From a miscellaneous Crenarchaeota group-6 archaeon AD8-1 (GTDB lineage Archaea; Thermoproteota; Bathyarchaeia; Bathyarchaeales; Bathycorpusculaceae), in the NCBI GenBank assembly GCA_001273385.1, contig LFWW01000019.1, positions 1 through 42,887 on the forward strand: a DNA stretch of 42,887 nt, in the 5' to 3' direction. The notes below the pieces were generated by a model that saw only the letters and a program-made list of their open reading frames with translations, searched no databases and had not been told where the DNA came from. Positions 1-8,217 of this stretch are shown here, in pieces. The first letter of the stretch is position 1. Every line of letters starts with the position of its first letter. A program made the translations under genes and the position numbers.

Positions 1-408
1 TTTGGTGTTCCAGAGGATAACATGTACACATCAATTGAGAAGTTAAGGGAAATGTGGGCTTTTGAGAACAAGTTAAATAATGATTTTGAAGTTTTTGTAG
101 CTGAAGATCAAGATAGGGTTATTGGTTTTATTGTTTTTACGGTTAAGAGTGATGATAATATTGATAATATTGTTGTAGCTAAGAAAGAGCAAGGTAAGGG
201 TGTTGGTAGAGCCCTTGTTGAGTATGTGGAAAGTTTAGCTAAATCTCGAGGTTTTCATGTTATAAAAACTGACACTACTGAAAACTCTAAGGGTGTTGCT
301 TGGAAAGCATATGGTTTTTGGCTAAAGATGGGTTATGAGGATTCTGGGATTAGAGTTTCTACTGAATATGATTTTAAGGTTATTCCTTTAGCAAAGAAGT
401 TGAAATAA
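1..408 (+). CDS. GNAT-family N-acetyltransferase (5' partial)
   Basis: The reading frame is open to the left edge of the window, so the gene probably begins upstream; an in-frame ATG lies at 22. The visible protein has the GNAT fold order: a beta strand (VFVAEDQDRVIGFIVF), a second strand ending in IDNIVVAK, then the acetyl-CoA pyrophosphate loop QGKGVGRALVEYV, followed by an aromatic-rich C-terminal part (WKAYGFWLKMGYED) typical of the last strands. The family transfers an acetyl group from acetyl-CoA to an amine. The substrate cannot be told; nothing in the neighbourhood points to one. The adjacent RNase HI gene converges on it. Confidence 0.85.
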   Translation, partial: FGVPEDNMYTSIEKLREMWAFENKLNNDFEVFVAEDQDRVIGFIVFTVKSDDNIDNIVVAKKEQGKGVGRALVEYVESLAKSRGFHVIKTDTTENSKGVAWKAYGFWLKMGYEDSGIRVSTEYDFKVIPLAKKLK

Positions 409-446
409 TTTAAAAGATCAAAATACGATACTAGATAATTTGAGAT

Positions 447-1193
447 TTAACTATTTTCCAATATGTTTTTTCCCTTTGAGAGTAACTCGATTAGTTTGGT
501 GATTTCATCTTTTTTTATTCCAAGTTTGAATGATAAAAGGGAGATTTCCTTTCCATACAATAATAATCTTTTTTGGTTTGTATCTTTATCAATAATAAGG
601 TTTTCAGTTTCACCAACTCTGACAGTATCCCTATTTTTGTTGATCTCTTTCATAGTCTCTTTGGTTTGTTTTGCCTTCTTTTTTTCTTGTGCTTCTTTTT
701 CTGTAATAAAACCCTTGAAAGTAAGTAAATCCTTAATCATATCATTATCTATTTGATCATCTGTAGATGAATCTTCTTTTATTGAGTAGGTTGTGAATGC
801 GATTCTTGACATTTCATCTGCTTCCTTGTTTTTCTCTCTTGGAATCCATTTAAATTTGATATTGTAATTATATGCACGTTTTTTTGCTTCCCTATAAAGC
901 GGATAGATCAAATTTGATTTTACTTTCCAATTCCCTTTCATTTGATTGACAAGAAGCTTAGAGTCAGATTTAATTATAATTTCTTCAGTATACAGGGCCC
1001 TTTTTCTTATTTCTTCTAAAACTGCTATTAAAGCATTGTATTCTGCAACATTATTTGTCATTCCTTGACCTTTTCCAATTATTTTGGAACCTTTAGCTAT
1101 GGTTAATCCCTTCTTTTTTATCACATATCCAATACATGCCGTTCCTTCAGGATTTACTGGATAGCAACATCCATCAATCCAAACCTCAATCAA
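447..1193 (-). CDS. Ribonuclease HI-like protein with C-terminal extension
   Basis: Residues 1-135 form an RNase H fold that cleaves RNA in RNA:DNA hybrids. The four acidic catalytic positions are recognisable: Asp in WIDGCCYPVNPEG, Glu in NNVAEYNALIAVLEE, Asp in KSDSKLLVNQM and Asp in NKEADEMSR. The start is TTG at 1193, preceded by GCAGGT, and the first residues are already strand 1, so no upstream extension is needed. The remaining ~110 residues are charged and Lys/Glu-rich and do not belong to the RNase H fold; their last 45 residues could be a small helical domain of unknown function. Archaeal RNase HI proteins are normally about 150 residues, so this is a long version. Confidence 0.85.
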   Translation of the reverse strand: MIEVWIDGCCYPVNPEGTACIGYVIKKKGLTIAKGSKIIGKGQGMTNNVAEYNALIAVLEEIRKRALYTEEIIIKSDSKLLVNQMKGNWKVKSNLIYPLYREAKKRAYNYNIKFKWIPREKNKEADEMSRIAFTTYSIKEDSSTDDQIDNDMIKDLLTFKGFITEKEAQEKKKAKQTKETMKEINKNRDTVRVGETENLIIDKDTNQKRLLLYGKEISLLSFKLGIKKDEITKLIELLSKGKNILENS

Positions 1194-1609
1194 ACCTGCA
1201 TTCCCCTACAACTAATTATTATAGAGCCTAACTTTTAAGAAATTAGATTAGTTAAGCTTATCCAAGATTGTTTTTTTAGCTTGCTTATCTCATTTTCATT
1301 TGATAATTTAGATTAAAAATAAACTTCTTAATTTCGAGCCTTGATTAAAGATTCTATATCTTAATTCTGATATTTTGAATTTATTATCTTATTTTGATCA
1401 AGAATAGTTTACTAACTGTTTTTTTGGCTTATCTTTTCTTGATTAAGTTCTTTATAAAAATTCTATAATATAATCAATTAAATAATCGTTAAAAATCAGT
1501 TCTTGAATGTAAAATTTTGAATGAATCAGTGTTTCATTATAATAGAATTTCGGGTAGTTAATCATTTATTAATTCATCTTAATTTATGTTATATTTGGAT
1601 TGATTTATT
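1194..1609. other. AT-rich intergenic region
   Basis: This space lies between divergent RNase HI and Lrp-type genes. No coding frame or RNA gene is recognisable. Near its right end the stretch TTATGTTATATTTGG (about 1586-1600) is a plausible TATA box for the gene starting at 1610, which would then have a very short or no leader. Nothing else is seen. Confidence 0.5.
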
Positions 1610-1921
1610 TTGTCAAACAAGAAAGAGGTGGAGGCTTATATTTTGGTGGTAGTTCAGCATGGGGTTGAGCATCAGGTTCTTGAAAATTTGATGAAATTTG
1701 AAGGTGTAACCGAGGGGTCTTTAGTCTATGGTGAATTTGATATTCACTGTAAGATTGATGTGGAGAATATGAAGAAACTTAGGGAGGTTCATGATAAAAT
1801 TAGAAAGCTGAAGATTCTAAGAAGTGAGACCCTTATTGCTTATGAGCGAGCTCCCAGGAAGAAAGGTAGTTTGAAAAATCATCATGTTAGAAAATTAGGA
1901 CAGAAAAGAGTTAGACATTGA
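1610..1921 (+). CDS. Stand-alone Lrp/AsnC ligand-binding (RAM) domain protein
   Basis: The 103-residue protein consists of one AsnC_trans_reg/RAM domain and has no helix-turn-helix. It opens with a beta strand (AYILVVVQHGVEHQVLENL), continues with EGVTEGSLVYGEFDIHCKI, the strand pattern of the Lrp effector domain, and ends in a basic tail. RAM-only proteins in archaea form rings and bind amino acids or partner with full-length Lrp regulators; that role is inferred here. The start is TTG at 1610 with a TATA-like sequence about 20 bases upstream. It stands alone on its strand with 230 bases before the next gene. Confidence 0.8.
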   Translation: MSNKKEVEAYILVVVQHGVEHQVLENLMKFEGVTEGSLVYGEFDIHCKIDVENMKKLREVHDKIRKLKILRSETLIAYERAPRKKGSLKNHHVRKLGQKRVRH

Positions 1922-2159
1922 AGTATTAATGATTGTATATACTCATCCTTGAAGAAAATTCAGCAAAGTTTGAACCATATATCTTTCCAGCTCTTTTATT
2001 TTGTATTTACCTTGGTTCCATTTTATTGCAAAGTGGAAATTCTTGTTATAATAACTCTGATCCCAGTTGTTAAAATATAGACCATATGTTTTGGCAAAAT
2101 TAAATTATTTTTAATAATTAGTAACACCTAAAAGCAAAATATGTCTTCACTTATTGATT

Positions 2160-3008
2160 ATGAGAAAAAAGCAAGCAGCAATAATAGCCCTTACCTGCGG
2201 AATTGCAATATTTGTACTCAAATTATTTGCTTTTTTTGTCTCTAATTCTGTTGCATTGTTATCTGATGCTCTTGAATCAATAATTAATATTCTAGCATCA
2301 GGAATGATGTTTGTTTCTATTTCAATTTCAGAAAAAGATCCAGATCAAAGTCATAATTATGGTCACCAGAAGATTGAGGACATCTCTTGTCTTCTTGAAG
2401 GAGTGTTAATAATTATTGCAGCTCTTTTCATAATTATTACTGCTTTTGAGCGTCTATCTGATGTGGGATATTTATTGGAATTGAATTTAGGAATAGTCAT
2501 ATCTGTATTTGCTACGTCTCTTAATCTGGCTGTTTCTCTTCTTCTTTTAAATACTGCTAAAAAGACTGGTTCCAATGCGCTTGAAGGGGATTCTAAACAT
2601 TTGATGGCTGATGTACTTTCATCTATCGGAGTCTGGGTAGGTTTGATTATTGGTCAAATTATTGGTTTGGATTATATGGATTCACTATTAGCTTTTGTAG
2701 CGGCTATTTTTATTGTTAAAATGGGTGTTGGATTAGTTTGGAAGTCTTCACATAGTTTGATGGATCAATCATGTTCTGATGAAGAGAAGATAATTAGTGA
2801 TATTCTTAAGCAGCATGATTACCGTTTTATTGATTTTCATAATTTAAAGACACGCAGAAGTGGCTCTATTGTATTTGCTGAGCTTCATCTATCTGTGGCT
2901 AGCTCTTTGAGTGTTAAGGAGGCTCATGATCTAAATGATCATTTGGAAGCTGATATCAAAGCGGTTTGTCCTAACATTGATTTAACCATCCATGTTGAAC
3001 CAAGCTAA
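2160..3008 (+). CDS. Cation diffusion facilitator (CDF) family metal transporter
   Basis: This is a six-TM CDF exporter that moves divalent metal (Zn, Fe, Mn or Co) out of the cytoplasm in exchange for protons. The TM2 metal ligands lie in ALLSDALESIINI and the TM5 ligands in HLMADVLSSIG (the HxxxD pattern). The His/Asp-containing loop DPDQSHNYGHQKIED follows TM2. Residues from about 210 form the cytoplasmic dimerisation domain (RFIDFHNLKTRRSG, ending LTIHVEPS). ATG at 2160 is chosen over the in-frame TTG at 2154. Metal specificity cannot be decided from the sequence. It converges with wrbA. Confidence 0.9.
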   Translation: MRKKQAAIIALTCGIAIFVLKLFAFFVSNSVALLSDALESIINILASGMMFVSISISEKDPDQSHNYGHQKIEDISCLLEGVLIIIAALFIIITAFERLSDVGYLLELNLGIVISVFATSLNLAVSLLLLNTAKKTGSNALEGDSKHLMADVLSSIGVWVGLIIGQIIGLDYMDSLLAFVAAIFIVKMGVGLVWKSSHSLMDQSCSDEEKIISDILKQHDYRFIDFHNLKTRRSGSIVFAELHLSVASSLSVKEAHDLNDHLEADIKAVCPNIDLTIHVEPS

Positions 3009-3101
3009 AAAATTTGCTCAATTCTTAATTTTTTTAGAAGCCTAATTTCTACACCCAAGGAAACTTGGTTTAAATGAGAAAAATTGCAGATAATAGCTTT
3101 T

Positions 3102-3722
3102 TTACTTCATTAATTTTCTAGCTATATTTGTCAGATATTTACCGTATCCTTTTGCCATTTCAAGTTCGTTATCAGTAGGCACTCTTTCATATGGTGGTCC
3201 TTCTCCAGCTACTGTAGACAGACCATAAGGTGATCCACCAGTTATTTCATCCATTCTTGATTGACCACTAAAAGAATAAGGCAAGCCAACTACCACACAT
3301 CCATGATGCAAAAAGGTTATCTGTGTAGTAATTAGAGTTGTTTCTTGTCCACCATGTTGTGTATTAGAACTTGTAAAAACTGCTGCTGGTTTACCAATAA
3401 GACTGCCCCACATGCTTCCCGTTTGATCCCAAAAGTTCCTCATTTGCGAGCACATATTTCCAAAACGTGTAGGAACTCCTACCATAACTCCATCTATATC
3501 TATGAGATCTTCTCTTGGATTTGCTATTTCTATTTCTTTCATTTTTTCTTTAGCTTGTTTTGCTTGTTTGTTTAGATGTTTTTCTGGAACAAGCTCTTCT
3601 ACCTGTTTTATAATAGCCTCTCCTCCTGCTTCATTCACACCTTTTGCTACTTCTTGGGCTAGTTTGAATATATGACCATACATTGAATAGAAAACAACCA
3701 AGATTCTTGGTTTAGACTTCAT
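3102..3722 (-). CDS. wrbA: NAD(P)H:quinone oxidoreductase, WrbA type
   Basis: This is a flavodoxin-fold FMN enzyme of about 200 residues, the normal WrbA length. It reduces quinones by two electrons using NAD(P)H, avoiding semiquinone radicals. The FMN phosphate loop is FYSMYGHIFKLAQEV near the N-terminus; the flavin-contacting segments GVPTRFGNMCSQMRNFWDQT and TSSNTQHGGQETT match WrbA, as does the C-terminal GPPYERVPTDNELEMAKGYG. The start is ATG at 3722. It is apparently monocistronic, in a cytoplasmic redox-protection role. Confidence 0.93.
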   Translation of the reverse strand: MKSKPRILVVFYSMYGHIFKLAQEVAKGVNEAGGEAIIKQVEELVPEKHLNKQAKQAKEKMKEIEIANPREDLIDIDGVMVGVPTRFGNMCSQMRNFWDQTGSMWGSLIGKPAAVFTSSNTQHGGQETTLITTQITFLHHGCVVVGLPYSFSGQSRMDEITGGSPYGLSTVAGEGPPYERVPTDNELEMAKGYGKYLTNIARKLMK

Positions 3723-3851
3723 TTCTTTTTTCCTTATTTGCTTGTTCGCTTAGATTTATTCTTTAGTAAGCTTATACACTTTTGTGTTCTTTGATTGCTC
3801 ATTTGTAAAAATTAAAAAAAAGAAAAAAAAGTTAAAGGATGAATTTCTAAA

Positions 3852-4637
3852 CTATTTACGTTTGCTATATAAAATCAATCCAAGGGCTACAACTATTGTT
3901 AATCCTGCACCTATCCCACCATAGATTAAGGTCATGTCGACTAGATTTTGAGTTTTTTCAGAAGGATCTTCAAATTCTCCGATAGTCCAAATAGAAAAAT
4001 GGTCTGTGTTGCAAGTGAGATATCCATTTTGATCTAAGTAGCTAGGAACTTTTTGCCACTCATTTTGAGTTCCATTCCAGAACATCCAAGTCAACTTTTC
4101 AGGATTTATTTCCCAGCCTAATTCTTTAGTAAGCTCTGTTTGATTAATGTAAAATCGTAATTGTGCAGTTAGTTTCACTGTAACATCCGGTTCTATGCTT
4201 GAATAAAAATTAAGATTCCTGTTTCTCTCTTTTTCACCTTGTAGAGGATTATCACTAAAGTTCAATGTCAATGTCATGGTTTGGTTTGGATCTATTGTTA
4301 GTGCAAATATTTTCTGGTTAGCTGAGGCTTGACAAGTTATTACTAAATTACAGTTCATAGTAGAGTTAAAGAGCATAGTTGTGTTTTGGTAAGCAAAAAG
4401 TGCAGGTTCTCCACTTAGTACTTTCTCTGTCTGAGCTACCGGAACAACGTCAGTTTTATTATATTGAGTCACATTTTCAGGAAGACCTGGAACCTCAGGC
4501 ATTTTAATTTCTCCTTGAGAATCGTTTGTTGGGTCGTTTTCAGCATAAGTTGCGGCTACTGATGCAAAGCTAATTGCAAATAAAAGTGTTAGAAGCAAGA
4601 TACTGATTTTTTTTATCCCTACCTTTTTTGTGATCAT
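3852..4637 (-). CDS. Exported, membrane-anchored surface protein of unknown function
   Basis: The N-terminus is basic (MITKKVGIKK) followed by a hydrophobic signal segment with a likely cleavage site near ASVAATYAEN. Residues ~40-225 are extracellular, beta-rich, with several N-glycosylation sequons (NVT, NTT, NST, NQT, NGT). A single TM helix of about 20 residues (from VDMTLIYGG) ends the protein with a basic KRK stop. No known domain is recognised. The gene carries upstream, at 4674-4713, the same element found upstream of the exported coiled-coil gene at 6656, and it is divergent from the membrane winged-helix gene between them. Co-regulation by that protein is an inference. Confidence 0.7.
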   Translation of the reverse strand: MITKKVGIKKISILLLTLLFAISFASVAATYAENDPTNDSQGEIKMPEVPGLPENVTQYNKTDVVPVAQTEKVLSGEPALFAYQNTTMLFNSTMNCNLVITCQASANQKIFALTIDPNQTMTLTLNFSDNPLQGEKERNRNLNFYSSIEPDVTVKLTAQLRFYINQTELTKELGWEINPEKLTWMFWNGTQNEWQKVPSYLDQNGYLTCNTDHFSIWTIGEFEDPSEKTQNLVDMTLIYGGIGAGLTIVVALGLILYSKRK

Positions 4638-4673
4638 CTTAAATCACCAGATTTAATATATGCGTGGTGTGGT

Positions 4674-4713
4674 TTAAGGGACATTATGAAAAAAGCATTT
4701 CAAAAATAGAAAC
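4674..4713 (-). promoter_or_regulatory. Shared upstream element, copy A
   Basis: On the + strand this reads TTAAGGGACA, ten less conserved bases, AGCATTTCAA, then an A-rich tail. It aligns without gaps to 6693-6732 with 31 of 40 positions identical, and both copies begin exactly 37 bases upstream of their gene's start codon. A TATA-like CATATATTAAA lies between it and the ATG at 4637. The position just upstream of the core promoter suits an activator site or a BRE-proximal operator. Confidence 0.6.
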
Positions 4714-4850
4714 AACCTATTAATCCCCGAAACAAGATTAATTGATATAGGCTTTTTTTAAATATTATTTAAAAATAATTTATTGAAAAATCTTTAGTAG
4801 CGATACATAAAAATTTTAATTACAATGTGTTTAGTAAACTATGAAATCTC

Positions 4851-5623
4851 ATGAAACGTTACGCTAGAAAAGCAACCCCAGTCCTTTTGCTAATTGTTTT
4901 TCAGTTACTTGCTTTATCTTGCGCGAATGCAAATTTAGGGTTTATAGTTGAATGTCAAACTCTGTTGAAAACTTGGTGATTGTTGATCAAGATCAAGTTC
5001 CAGTAGATTATGAAATCAATAATTATAATCTTACAATATTCACTTTAGGATCAAATAAAATTACTATTGAATACGAAACTTTGGCATTAACAAATAAAGA
5101 AGCTGAAGTTTGGAGTTTAAATATCAATGTTTCATTTGTCACAAAATTAAGTTTACCAAAGAATTCAACTGTGATTTATCTAAGTGAAATGCCAAGTGCC
5201 ATTGATACTATAGAGAATATAATAACATTTACTTTGTATCCAAATCAATGGGAAATAAGTTATATTTTACCTCCAAGTTCAATAGAAGATACAGATAGCG
5301 GACAGACTCTAATTTTTATAGAATATTTTGCTATAACATTAGGAGCAATAATTATCACAATTATCGGATTACTATATTTCTTTAAAAAAAGGAAACCAAA
5401 TGTCAAAAAAATATTCAAAGCTTATCCTCAATTATCTAAAGAGGAAAAAGGAGTAATCCAATTTCTAGCTGATAATGATGGTAAAGCATTCGAGGCTGAG
5501 ATAAGAGAAAGATTTCCAGATATGCCCAGAACTAGTCTTTGGAGATTAGTAAGAAGGCTTGAAAGGCTAGAGATTGTTGATATTAAGAAAATAGGTCTTG
5601 AGAATCAAGTGAAACTTAGATAA
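4851..5623 (+). CDS. Membrane-anchored winged-helix transcription regulator, apparently frameshifted
   Basis: The body (frame from ATG 4952 to 5623) has an extracellular beta-sandwich-like domain (residues 1-115), one TM helix (about residues 127-147, followed by KKRK) and a cytoplasmic winged helix (KEEKGVIQFLADNDGKAFEA, then PRTSLWRLVRRLERLEIV). This is the DUF7343-type layout of archaeal one-component membrane regulators. The body lacks a signal peptide, but a perfect one (MKRYARKATPVLLLIVFQ, LLALSCANA) is encoded in another frame from ATG 4851 and runs 28 bases into the body, ending at 4979. One inserted base near 4950 would join the two into one secreted-then-anchored protein. It lies between two exported-protein genes that share an upstream element. 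Confidence 0.65.
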
Positions 5624-5657
5624 AAAAAACTCTAAGAAAGAAAAAGATAGATAATTT

Positions 5658-6656
5658 TTAGGAACCGCCACTATTTTGTCCACTAGAGTAGCCTGCACCA
5701 TTACCACCAGAACCATATCTGTTTTGGTGCTGATTAATACTTTGAGTCATGGTCTCTTCCATTTGTTGAATCATTTCTCTAATCGTCTCCAAATCTTCTA
5801 TTGCTTTATTTAATTGCTCTGAATTGTTATTAGCTTCTTGGATTAAGCCTTCTAAGGTTTCCATAAACTGATTCTCACTTTGATAACCTAAAGATTCTAA
5901 AAGTTCATCAATGTTTATTCCTTGTTGCCTTCCATAACGAAATCGTTCTCTAGTTCTTTCTCGTATTCTTTCACAATAACTAAAGATTCGCCAGTCATTA
6001 AAGTTTTCAGCTTGATCTTTTATGATTGCAACTATTTGTGAGATAATCTGATTTGCTTCTCTAAGATTGATCTTTGCTTCATTAATTTTCTCATTGAACA
6101 GATCTTCTTTAGCATTATCAAGATAAATTTCAGCATTATCTATTAATGCAATTGTTTCAGTATCTTCTTCTGATACTAGCTCCCTTAATCTGTCTATTTT
6201 TTCTTGAGCACGCAAGATTGCTTCTAATAAGGTTTGCATGTCAATAATATCTTCTGTGTTCACTCCCACTTCTGAAAGAATGTTATGTATTGATTTGATT
6301 ACTTCCCTGAAAATCCTTAATGCTTCAAGCGCATCTTCAACAGCAGTCTCGTAATCTTCTAATTCATATGCAGTTTTGCTAGAAGTTGCATAAGAGGTGC
6401 CTTGATTAAATAAAACCACCTTTTCTTCAAGATCAGTTAATAATTCATTATCTTCAATTTTTTGTATCAACTCCTCATTAGAATATATCCAATCAATTAA
6501 AGCTTCCACTTCTTGTTGTGCTCTCTCTGATAAAACTACAAGATTTTGTTGAGGAGAAGATTGAATTTGGCCTTGTGCGATAAATAATAAGGGGGCTGCA
6601 ATTGTCATCATGGACAATAATAGCGCAAATCCAAATCTTAGTTTTTTCTTTATCAT
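5658..6656 (-). CDS. Exported coiled-coil protein with Gly/Ser-rich tail
   Basis: The protein starts with a signal peptide (MIKKKLRFGFALLLSMM, cleavage near FIAQGQI) and continues with about 270 residues of long, charged alpha helices (for example ETAVEDALEALRIFREVIKS) likely to form helical bundles or coiled coils. It ends in a flexible Gly/Ser/Asn tail (YGSGGNGAGYSSGQNSGGS). No C-terminal anchor is visible, so it is secreted or held by partners. No named domain is recognised; a structural or adhesin-like role is possible. ATG at 6656 is preceded by shared element copy B. It converges with the membrane regulator with only 34 bases between the stops. Confidence 0.7.
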   Translation of the reverse strand: MIKKKLRFGFALLLSMMTIAAPLLFIAQGQIQSSPQQNLVVLSERAQQEVEALIDWIYSNEELIQKIEDNELLTDLEEKVVLFNQGTSYATSSKTAYELEDYETAVEDALEALRIFREVIKSIHNILSEVGVNTEDIIDMQTLLEAILRAQEKIDRLRELVSEEDTETIALIDNAEIYLDNAKEDLFNEKINEAKINLREANQIISQIVAIIKDQAENFNDWRIFSYCERIRERTRERFRYGRQQGINIDELLESLGYQSENQFMETLEGLIQEANNNSEQLNKAIEDLETIREMIQQMEETMTQSINQHQNRYGSGGNGAGYSSGQNSGGS

Positions 6657-7102
6657 TTTTGATACCTACTTTATTAATGGTTTTTGTATAACTTAAGGGA
6701 CACTTTGGGCAAAGCGTTTCAAAAAATGAAATTCTAATCTCTTGAGTTATGATAAACCCTCTTTAATTGCAGGACTTTGGATCTTGGTTGTCTTTATTAT
6801 ATCATAATTGTGATAAAAAATATCTGATATCTTAATATGATTTTTATAATTTAATCAACATAAAACACTTTGGTTTACTAATTGTTTGAATTATTAGTTT
6901 TTCCCGTTCTCCAATTATGTTTTATTTTCTTTTGGTAGTTGTTTTTTTAGCTTATTTGATAATATGAGAAAATAAAAAGAATATTAGAGATCATTTTGTA
7001 TCTTGGTAGTGCTTGGTATTAGAGATTATTAACCTGAACAGATCTTTAAGATTCTAAGTATTTATTTTTATATTTATGCAAAAAAATTTCTATTTATACA
7101 AT
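6657..7102. other. Intergenic region with the shared element at its left end
   Basis: Apart from the element at 6693-6732 and the promoter of the gene starting at 6656 (TTATAC on the minus strand near 6686-6691), this AT-rich stretch holds no recognisable gene, RNA or repeat. Confidence 0.5.
6693..6732 (-). promoter_or_regulatory. Shared upstream element, copy B
   Basis: On the + strand this reads TTAAGGGACA, CTTTGGGCAA, AGCGTTTCAA, then an A-rich tail. The first ten bases match copy A perfectly, the block AGC(A/G)TTTCAA differs at one base, and the offset from the start codon is the same 37 bases. The two copies are the only ones seen in the window. Confidence 0.6.
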
Positions 7103-7330
7103 CTATTTTAAGACCAGTCTGGATGCTAACCTTCTTGCTAAAGGTATAACTATAATACTTGTGGGAAAAGCCACAATAAAACCAATAATCCAACTTCTTA
7201 AAAAACTTGAAAAGAAACTTTGATTCCAACCAACGTTTATTGAGGTCATTGTAAAGGTCATTGTTGTATCCAAAGCTAAAGTCATGAAAAATGCTACCAA
7301 GATTCCAAAATATTTCTTGTCTAATTTCAA
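7103..7330 (-). CDS. DUF2798 family two-TM membrane protein
   Basis: The 75-residue protein has two TM helices (FGILVAFFMTLALDTTMTFT and SWIIGFIVAFPTSIIVIPLA) with the intervening NVGWNQSFFSSFLRSW and a C-terminal basic ARRLASRLVLK. This is the DUF2798 pattern (small inner-membrane protein, function unknown). The start is TTG at 7330. It is divergent from marC, with about 95 bases shared between their promoters. Confidence 0.7.
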   Translation of the reverse strand: MKLDKKYFGILVAFFMTLALDTTMTFTMTSINVGWNQSFFSSFLRSWIIGFIVAFPTSIIVIPLARRLASRLVLK

Positions 7331-7425
7331 AATTTAAAGCTCCATTTGCGAAATATTAAAGTTTTTTTTATATATTTCTTCAAGTATGCTAAGGCTTTTA
7401 TAAATCTAGTTTCAAAGAAAAAAAG

Positions 7426-8037
7426 GTGACTTATATATTTGAAATCGTAATTGACAATAGCTTGAATCTAGCTAAAGCTATCTTAGTGCTTTTTATAATG
7501 CTTGATCCTCTTGGCAATATTCCAATATTTATGAGTCTAACAGAAAAAATGCCAAAAAAACAAAGAGCAAAAACCTTCAACACTGCAGTAATAGTTAGTA
7601 TTATTTTGCTCCTATTATTCGCTTTTGCAGGACAAGAAATCTTTTCAATTTTTGGGATTTCTATTCATAGTTTTCAAATAGCGGGAGGAATTCTGCTCTT
7701 AATTATAGCCATTAGATTGATAATCACAGGAAGAATAATTGATCTGGAAAAAACCCCTGAAAGTGTAGGTGCAGTACCCATAGCCATGCCTCTTTTAGTT
7801 GGGCCAGGTGCCATTACCACAGCAATATTTAGCATTCAACAATATGGTATGTCAATAACTACAGTAGCTATAATTATTGTTCTTACCATAACTTGGATAA
7901 TTTTAAGATCAACAAGGAGAATCTATCACTTCCTCGGTAAATCAGGCGCGCTAGTTATCGCACAAGTAAATGCCCTTTTTATAGCAGCAATTGCAGTTCA
8001 ATTCATTCTTATGGGGATAGCACAATTCATCCAATAA
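7426..8037 (+). CDS. MarC (UPF0056) family membrane protein
   Basis: The 203-residue protein has six predicted TM helices and the conserved MarC signatures: LDPLGNIPIFMSLT in the first third and PLLVGPGAITTAIF in the second half, consistent with the internal duplication of the family. The biochemical function is not established; the name MarC comes from its location in the E. coli mar locus and drug export has not been confirmed. The start is GTG at 7426, in AAAAAGGTG, so the leader is probably short. Confidence 0.9.
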   Translation: MTYIFEIVIDNSLNLAKAILVLFIMLDPLGNIPIFMSLTEKMPKKQRAKTFNTAVIVSIILLLLFAFAGQEIFSIFGISIHSFQIAGGILLLIIAIRLIITGRIIDLEKTPESVGAVPIAMPLLVGPGAITTAIFSIQQYGMSITTVAIIIVLTITWIILRSTRRIYHFLGKSGALVIAQVNALFIAAIAVQFILMGIAQFIQ

Positions 8038-8217
8038 TCAAAGACACGGGTTCTGAATTAGAAACGAATTTTGCTTTATAAGAAGGTTCTATGCTTGCTA
8101 TTTTGAATAAGAAATATACAAGTCTATAATGTTGTTGGTTTTCTTTTTTATTTGATTAATTTCTTTTCAACATTTTTTGGATAAACCTAATATTGAAGTA
8201 GCAAAACCGTATTGTTA

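Noticed and set aside
463-756. Open frame on the + strand inside the RNase HI gene
   Set aside because: It is the reverse of the charged C-terminal part of a well supported gene and shows no domain or start signal.
4351-4950. A third copy of the shared element before the membrane regulator itself
   Set aside because: Neither the TTAAGGGACA block nor the AGC(A/G)TTTCAA block occurs in its promoter on the + strand reading direction.
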